A stretch of DNA of 10,893 nucleotides from a bacterium. Lineage in GTDB: Bacteria; Bacillota_I; Bacilli_A; RFN20; DUOF01. The stretch lies in contig DUOF01000007.1 of assembly GCA_012839015.1 (NCBI GenBank), positions 1 to 10,893 of the forward strand, in the 5' to 3' direction. Shown piece after piece: positions 6,620 to 10,893 of this stretch. Position 1 is the first letter of the stretch, and each line of letters opens with the position of its first letter. The notes under the pieces are model-generated. The model saw only the letters and a list, made by a program, of their open reading frames with translations, was not told the DNA's origin and searched no databases. Position numbers and translations under genes: made by a program.

Positions 6620-7555
6620 TCTTTTTCAATTGAAGTAAAAGAGGAAATAACTAGAAATGAATACACCCTAGCGGAGAAAAAAGTCTTTTTATCTGCTGTG
6701 GCTAAGATAAATGGAGTTTTAAGAATGAGCAATAGAAGTCTTATGTTAGATATTAGAACCGAAAACGCTAAGACTGCCAAGTTGCTCTTTTTAATAATAC
6801 AAGAACTATATGAACAAGATTCACGTTTGTTGGTTTTTAAGAAAGCTAAATTAAAGAAAAATAATGTCTATATAGTACAAATCAGAAACCAAGTAGATAA
6901 AATAATGGAGGATTTGGAAATAAGAAAGGAAGGGGAGTTAGAACCCCTTCCTTCTAAGACCCTAATTAATAATGAAGATACAACTCGGGCATATCTTGCA
7001 GGGTGTTTTATTGCAAGTGGCAGTATTAACTCGCCTAAATCTAAAAATTATCATTTAGAGATATCCACACACAGTCAAAAGCATGCCGAGTTTATAAATA
7101 AAACTATTTCTAAATTTGATTTAAACCCAAAGACAATCAAAAGAAGGAACAACTATGTTATTTATTTAAAAAGGTCTGAGGAAATTTCCGATATGTTAAA
7201 ACTACTAAAAGCAAATAATTCATTATTAAAATTTGAAGATGAAAGGATAACTAAAGATTACTTTAACTTTAATAATAGATTAAACATTTGTGAGGTTTTC
7301 AATGAAGTTAAGACAATTGAAACCGCTAATAGGCAAATAAAAGAAATAAGTTTAATAATGGGAAATGGGAAGGATTATTTGTTAGATAAAAAGGACAAGA
7401 TAATCGCTGAAATAAGAATGAATAATCCAGAGGCAAACTTGCAAGAGTTAGCAGATATTTATATAGAGAACACTGGAGAGTCTATCTCCAAATCTGGTAT
7501 TAACCACCGTCTTAGAAAGATGAGTGAAATAGCTAGGGAAATTAAATCAAAATAA
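6617..7555 (+). CDS. whiA: DNA-binding protein WhiA
   Basis: WhiA is a conserved Gram-positive DNA-binding protein, a sporulation regulator in Streptomyces and linked to cell division and chromosome segregation in B. subtilis. The 312-residue length is usual. An N-terminal domain (about 1-105) begins MSFSIEVKEEI. A degenerate LAGLIDADG-like domain covers about 122-205, with YLAGCFIASGSINSPKSKNY (126-145) as the family hallmark; the acidic endonuclease residues are absent, so it binds and does not cut DNA. A C-terminal helix-turn-helix lies near 275-306 (LQELADIY to SGINHRLRKM). In many Bacillota whiA follows rapZ and yvcK; here it has its own promoter, a divergent SUKH gene behind it and ppdK ahead. 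No convincing terminator lies between whiA and ppdK, so some read-through is possible. Confidence 0.95.
   Translation: MSFSIEVKEEITRNEYTLAEKKVFLSAVAKINGVLRMSNRSLMLDIRTENAKTAKLLFLIIQELYEQDSRLLVFKKAKLKKNNVYIVQIRNQVDKIMEDLEIRKEGELEPLPSKTLINNEDTTRAYLAGCFIASGSINSPKSKNYHLEISTHSQKHAEFINKTISKFDLNPKTIKRRNNYVIYLKRSEEISDMLKLLKANNSLLKFEDERITKDYFNFNNRLNICEVFNEVKTIETANRQIKEISLIMGNGKDYLLDKKDKIIAEIRMNNPEANLQELADIYIENTGESISKSGINHRLRKMSEIAREIKSK
6926..6953 (+). repeat. Perfect 10-bp inverted repeat inside whiA
   Basis: AAGGAAGGGG (6926-6935) and CCCCTTCCTT (6944-6953) are exact reverse complements around the 8-base loop AGTTAGAA. One arm is all purine and the other all pyrimidine. The stem is GC-rich for this DNA and codes for residues near 104-113, the linker between the N-terminal and LAGLIDADG-like domains. 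No T-run follows, so it is not a standard terminator. Confidence 0.75.
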
Positions 7556-7595
7556 AAAAACAACAATATGCCTATAATATAATTGGTTAAATTTT

Positions 7596-7608
7596 AATGT
7601 TAAACATT
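7596..7608. promoter_or_regulatory. 13-bp palindrome, candidate operator of ppdK
   Basis: AATGTT, A, AACATT forms a perfect inverted repeat whose last base is the first base of the -35 candidate of ppdK. The position suits a repressor or activator site for a dimeric regulator. The DNA is AT-rich, so chance is possible, and no regulator can be assigned. Confidence 0.4.
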
Positions 7609-7652
7609 TTATATTATTTTAAACAACGTATATAATTTAATCTAAACGGAGG
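7608..7652 (+). promoter_or_regulatory. Promoter and ribosome binding site of ppdK
   Basis: A perfect TATAAT lies at 7631-7636, 17 bases after a weak -35, TTTATA (7608-7613). GGAGG at 7648-7652 is 8 bases from the ATG at 7661, a strong ribosome binding site. Transcription would start near 7643, so the leader is only about 18 nt. The weak -35 beside a palindrome suggests a controlled promoter. Confidence 0.6.
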
Positions 7653-7660
7653 CACATTAA

Positions 7661-10288
7661 ATGAAAAAAAAGTTAGTTTATTTGTTTGAAGAAGGAAACG
7701 CTTCGATGAGAAATCTTCTAGGTGGAAAGGGTGCAGGGTTATCCGAGATGACCTCTCTTGGTCTACCGGTTCCAGGGGGTTTCATTGTCACTACAGAAGC
7801 ATGTCTAAAGTACTACGAAGATAAAGGGAAAATGAGTGAAGAATTAATCTCACAAATAGATGAGATACTTGAAAAGTTTGAAAACAAGGTAAACAAGAGA
7901 CTGGGTGATCCTAGAAGTCCCTTATTACTAGCCATTAGAAGTGGAGCCCGGGTTTCAATGCCTGGAATGATGGACACTGTCTTAAACTTAGGCATTAATG
8001 ATGAAATTGCCAAGTCTCTAGTAGAGTTAACCGGAAAAGAAAGGTTTGTATATGACTCATACCGTCGCTTTATTCAAATGTATAGTGATGTTGTTTCTGG
8101 TCTAGACAGAAGCAATTTTGAAAAAATGATTTATGAGGTTAAAGACGAAAAAGGCGTAGAACTTGATAGCGACCTAGATGCAGAAGACTTTAAAAAAATA
8201 ATTACTAAATTTAAAAATTATTATAAAAAAGAACTAGGGGAAGAATTCCCACAAGATCCAAAACATCAATTGTATAGTTCAATTGAATCTGTTTTTAAAT
8301 CTTGGAATAATCCAAGGGCGGTTTATTATCGACAATTAAATCATATCCCGCATGAATGGGGTACTGCCGTCAATGTCCAGATGATGGTTTTTGGTAACAT
8401 GGGGGAAGATTGCGCTACAGGAGTAGCGTTCTCTAGGAACCCTGCAACTGGTGAAAATAAACTATTTGGGGAATTCCTGGTAGATGCACAAGGTGAAGAC
8501 GTAGTTGCCGGAACTAGAACTCCCCTAGATATTTCAGAGTTAAAAAAGATAATGCCAGAAATGTATGAAGAGTTTGCGACTAACTCTAGAAACTTGGAAA
8601 AGTATTATAAAGATATGCAAGATATGGAATTTACCATTGAAAATAATAAACTATACATGCTACAAACAAGGAGTGGAAAAAGGACCGCTAATGCAGCCCT
8701 GAAAATAGCTTGTGACATGTATGAAGAGGGAATTATTACTAAGGAAGAAGCTCTAATGCAATTAGATCCTAAACAACTAGATAATTTACTTCACCCTACT
8801 TTTGATCCAAAAGCACTAAAAGAAGAAAAACCAATTAGTAAGGGGTTACCTGCTTCTCCGGGAGCAGCAGGTGGAAGGGTAGTCTTTAATGCTGCTGATG
8901 CCGTTGAATGGAAAAAAAGAGGGGAGAAAATAATTCTGGTTAGACTTGAAACTTCTCCTGAAGACATTGAAGGAATGCACATGTCTCAGGGGATCCTTAC
9001 AGTCAGAGGTGGTATGACATCTCATGCCGCTGTTGTTGCTCGTGGAATGGGTATTTGTTGTGTTGCCGGTTGCGGCGATATTAACATGCATGAGAAAGAA
9101 AAGTACTTTACTCTAAACGGAAACACTGTAAAAGAAGGTGACTTTATATCGCTAGATGGCTCAACAGGGAATATATATCTAGGTGAGATACCTACGGTGG
9201 CTGCCACTATTAGTGGTGACTTTGAAAAAATAATGAACTGGGCAGATGAATTTAGAACCCTGGGAGTACAAGCCAATGCTGATAGTCCTCGTGATGCTGC
9301 TCAAGCATTGAAATTTGGTGCAGAAGGTATCGGACTATGTAGGACTGAACACATGTTCTTTGAAGCAGACAGGATTAAAGCAGTAAGGGAAATGATCGTT
9401 GCTAAAACAATTGAGCAGAGAACTAAGGCACTAGATAAAATATTACCAGTACAAAGGCAAGATTTTGAAGAACTATTTAATGTAATGGGAGAATTGCCTG
9501 TTACTATCAGGTTACTAGATCCTCCTCTACATGAGTTCTTACCACAAAAAGATGAAGAGATTAAAGACTTAGCTAAAGAACTTGGTTTAAGCGAAATAGA
9601 ACTAAGAGAGGTTATTACTTCTCTACATGAGTTTAACCCGATGATGGGTCATAGGGGCTGTCGTTTGACTGTCTCCTACCCTGAAATTGCAATAATGCAA
9701 ACTAGAGCAGTAATAGAAGCTGCGATTAATGTGAAAAAGACAACCAACAAAGATGTTAAACCTGAAATAATGATCCCTCTAGTAGGTGAATTAAAAGAAT
9801 TACAGTATGTAAAAGGATATGTAGAAAAAGAAGCTCAAGAGATCGTTAAAAAATCCGGAATAAACCTTAACTATAAAATAGGGACAATGGTAGAACTTCC
9901 TAGAACTTGTCTTTTAGCAGATGAAATAGCCAAAGAGGCAGAGTTCTTCTCGTTTGGTACAAATGATTTAACTCAAATGACTTATGGATTTTCTAGAGAT
10001 GATGCAGGGAAGTTTCTGGATGATTACTACCAAAAGAAAATATTTTTAACAGATCCATTTGCAACCATTGATACTGCAGGAGTAGGAAAACTTGTTGCTA
10101 TGGGGGTAGAACTTGGTAAGAAAACTAATCCCGAACTATCAATTGGAGTTTGCGGCGAACATGGTGGTGACCCAGCTTCAGTGGAGTTTTTCCATAAAGC
10201 AGGATTAACCTATGTGTCTTGTTCACCATATAGAGTACCAATAGCGAGACTAGCAGCAGCCCAAGCTAAAATAAGGGACAAGAAATAG
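7661..10288 (+). CDS. ppdK: Pyruvate, phosphate dikinase
   Basis: PPDK interconverts pyruvate + ATP + Pi and PEP + AMP + PPi in the cytoplasm; in many anaerobes it works in glycolysis or supplies PEP. At 875 residues it is full length. The ATP-grasp domain (about 1-340) has R92 in AIRSGA, D321, E323, Q335 and R337. The swivelling phosphohistidine domain (about 390-510) has the phosphorylated H455 in GGMTSHAAVV. The C-terminal PEP/pyruvate barrel (about 535-875) has R561, R617, E745, N768 and catalytic C831 in CGEHGGDP. These numbers coincide with the well-studied Clostridium symbiosum enzyme, so an active enzyme is expected. T453, two residues before the histidine, is the position phosphorylated by PDRP-type regulatory proteins in plants and some bacteria; no such regulator gene is in the window. 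The gene stands alone between its own promoter and terminator. Confidence 0.98.
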   Translation: MKKKLVYLFEEGNASMRNLLGGKGAGLSEMTSLGLPVPGGFIVTTEACLKYYEDKGKMSEELISQIDEILEKFENKVNKRLGDPRSPLLLAIRSGARVSMPGMMDTVLNLGINDEIAKSLVELTGKERFVYDSYRRFIQMYSDVVSGLDRSNFEKMIYEVKDEKGVELDSDLDAEDFKKIITKFKNYYKKELGEEFPQDPKHQLYSSIESVFKSWNNPRAVYYRQLNHIPHEWGTAVNVQMMVFGNMGEDCATGVAFSRNPATGENKLFGEFLVDAQGEDVVAGTRTPLDISELKKIMPEMYEEFATNSRNLEKYYKDMQDMEFTIENNKLYMLQTRSGKRTANAALKIACDMYEEGIITKEEALMQLDPKQLDNLLHPTFDPKALKEEKPISKGLPASPGAAGGRVVFNAADAVEWKKRGEKIILVRLETSPEDIEGMHMSQGILTVRGGMTSHAAVVARGMGICCVAGCGDINMHEKEKYFTLNGNTVKEGDFISLDGSTGNIYLGEIPTVAATISGDFEKIMNWADEFRTLGVQANADSPRDAAQALKFGAEGIGLCRTEHMFFEADRIKAVREMIVAKTIEQRTKALDKILPVQRQDFEELFNVMGELPVTIRLLDPPLHEFLPQKDEEIKDLAKELGLSEIELREVITSLHEFNPMMGHRGCRLTVSYPEIAIMQTRAVIEAAINVKKTTNKDVKPEIMIPLVGELKELQYVKGYVEKEAQEIVKKSGINLNYKIGTMVELPRTCLLADEIAKEAEFFSFGTNDLTQMTYGFSRDDAGKFLDDYYQKKIFLTDPFATIDTAGVGKLVAMGVELGKKTNPELSIGVCGEHGGDPASVEFFHKAGLTYVSCSPYRVPIARLAAAQAKIRDKK

Positions 10289-10305
10289 AACAATGAATGA
10301 ATAAT

Positions 10306-10335
10306 AAAGCACACGGCAACGTGTGTTTTGTTTTG
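10306..10335 (+). terminator. Intrinsic terminator of ppdK
   Basis: CACACG (10310-10315) and CGTGTG (10320-10325) enclose the tetraloop GCAA, a stable GNRA loop. AAAG before the stem pairs with TTTT after it (one G-T pair), and the T-rich tail TTTTGTTTTG follows. It lies 18 bases after the ppdK stop and separates ppdK from the regulator gene. Confidence 0.9.
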
Positions 10336-10378
10336 TTCACTATAGGTTTAAAAATAATCGATTGGTTAATTATTTATT

Positions 10379-10397
10379 TATAATTATCTATGAGGTG
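10379..10397 (+). promoter_or_regulatory. Tentative -10 box and ribosome binding site of the XRE gene
   Basis: TATAAT lies at 10379-10384 and GAGGTG at 10392-10397, 5 bases from the ATG at 10403. No good -35 lies at the right distance; TTGGTT at 10362-10367 is too close. If this -10 is used, the leader would be only about 12 nt. The ribosome binding site is clear, the promoter less so. Confidence 0.4.
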
Positions 10398-10402
10398 CTT
10401 GC

Positions 10403-10765
10403 ATGGATAATTTTGTTTTCTCTAAGAGAATAAAACAATTAAGGGCGGAAAAAAACCTTAGCCTGAGAGAAGTCGGTGAGGGTATGGATCTTAGTCCTGC
10501 TATTTTGCACTATTATGAAACAGGTCAAAAAAAACCTTCATTTCAAACTATTATGAAACTTGCTAAATTTTACAATGTATCGATTGATTATTTATTGGGT
10601 ATGGATTACGTAGAGGAAAATAGGAGTGAATTATATTTAAAGGAAGAGACACTTCTAAAAATGATTAGGAGATCGCCGATAATAACAAATTTCATATTTA
10701 AAGATCCAAGGACCAATATTAATATAATAGAAGAATTTATTGCTAAACTTGAGAAGGATAGATAG
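10403..10765 (+). CDS. XRE-family helix-turn-helix transcriptional regulator
   Basis: A 120-residue protein with an N-terminal Cro/CI-type helix-turn-helix at about 7-66: FSKRIKQLRAEKNLSLREVG, then the recognition region SPAILHYYETGQKKPSFQTI (31-50), ending in the typical FYNVSIDYLLG (57-67). The remaining residues, about 70-120, are charged and probably helical, and may mediate dimerisation; I recognise no ligand domain there. Such proteins usually bind short palindromes as dimers and often control themselves or a neighbour. The gene lies after the ppdK terminator and 95 bases before another plus-strand gene with its own promoter, so it looks monocistronic. There are no phage genes nearby, so a housekeeping or stress regulator is as likely as a prophage relic. 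The target is unknown. Confidence 0.88.
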   Translation: MDNFVFSKRIKQLRAEKNLSLREVGEGMDLSPAILHYYETGQKKPSFQTIMKLAKFYNVSIDYLLGMDYVEENRSELYLKEETLLKMIRRSPIITNFIFKDPRTNINIIEEFIAKLEKDR

Positions 10766-10801
10766 TTAGGTAGTAATAGACGAATGCAGATTTATTTGTT
10801 A

Positions 10802-10852
10802 TTGAATCTTTAATAATGGCATGCTAACATAAGGTATATGAATATTATGGAG
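10802..10852 (+). promoter_or_regulatory. Promoter and ribosome binding site of the gene at the window end
   Basis: TTGAAT (10802-10807) and TAACAT (10825-10830) are 17 bases apart, and TGC (10822-10824) makes an extended -10. GGAG at 10849-10852 is 8 bases from the ATG at 10861. The arrangement supports a real gene start. No clear terminator lies between the XRE stop and this promoter. Confidence 0.55.
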
Positions 10853-10860
10853 AAAAAAAT

Positions 10861-10893
10861 ATGAATTACAAAACAGCACTAGAAGACTTGCTG
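10861..10893 (+). CDS. Start of an unidentified gene, cut by the window end
   Basis: Eleven codons are visible, MNYKTALEDLL, after a well-spaced GGAG ribosome binding site and a promoter candidate. The frame stays open to the last base. The fragment is too short to identify the protein, and no function is offered. Confidence 0.6.
   Translation, partial: MNYKTALEDLL

Noticed and set aside
6980..7231. LAGLIDADG homing endonuclease or intein
   Set aside because: The motif belongs to the degenerate LAGLIDADG-like domain that is normal in WhiA. The catalytic acidic residues are missing and the protein has the usual WhiA length.
8849..8871. Imperfect hairpin CCTGCT...AGCAGG in ppdK
   Set aside because: It encodes the conserved Pro-Ala-Ser-Pro-Gly-Ala stretch at the entry to the phosphohistidine domain, and the stem has a mismatch. 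Codon constraint explains it.
10403..10765. XRE gene as a prophage repressor
   Set aside because: No integrase, Cro-like divergent gene, attachment repeat or other phage gene is visible, and the flanks look like ordinary chromosome.
1..10893. tRNA, rRNA, CRISPR array, insertion sequence or riboswitch
   Set aside because: Intergenic gaps are all under about 120 bases and are accounted for by promoters, ribosome binding sites and terminators. I saw no cloverleaf, spaced direct repeats or transposase.

Overview
The window reads as chromosomal backbone of a low-GC Gram-positive bacterium (Bacillota or a relative close to the Mollicutes). The reasons are a base composition of roughly one-third GC, strong AGGAG-type ribosome binding sites, a WhiA protein (found in Gram-positive lineages and Mollicutes), and a pyruvate phosphate dikinase typical of anaerobic, PPi-linked glycolysis. 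All 14 tryptophans in the complete proteins are encoded by TGG and no ORF is broken by TGA, so the standard bacterial code fits and a TGA=Trp mycoplasma is unlikely. The genus cannot be fixed from this sequence.

Positions 1-5978 hold a three-gene plus-strand transport operon. It opens with a perfect -10 box. The first gene is a single-chain MacB/FtsX-type ABC protein (784 aa) with a very large extracellular domain. The next two (575 and 595 aa) overlap by one base (TAATG) and form a heterodimeric type IV ABC exporter of the LmrCD/BmrCD/TM287-288 kind, with one consensus and one degenerate ATP site. Two back-to-back hairpins close the operon and also terminate the convergent minus-strand gene that follows.

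Positions 5974-6616 hold a minus-strand SUKH (SMI1/KNR4-like) protein of 174 aa with an acidic tail and no recognisable toxin beside it. Its promoter lies back to back with that of whiA.

Positions 6617-10329 hold whiA (312 aa, GTG start) and ppdK (875 aa), each with its own promoter. ppdK keeps every catalytic residue checked and ends at a clean GNRA-loop terminator. A perfect 13-bp palindrome abuts the ppdK -35 region and is a candidate operator.

Positions 10330-10893 hold a small XRE-family helix-turn-helix regulator (120 aa) and the first 11 codons of another plus-strand gene with its own promoter and ribosome binding site.

I see no mobile element, CRISPR array, tRNA, rRNA or convincing new defence or biosynthetic system. 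The points most worth a second look are the MacB-like protein with its oversized extracellular domain and GC-rich microrepeat, two long perfect hairpins inside coding sequence, the solitary SUKH protein, and the ppdK palindrome.
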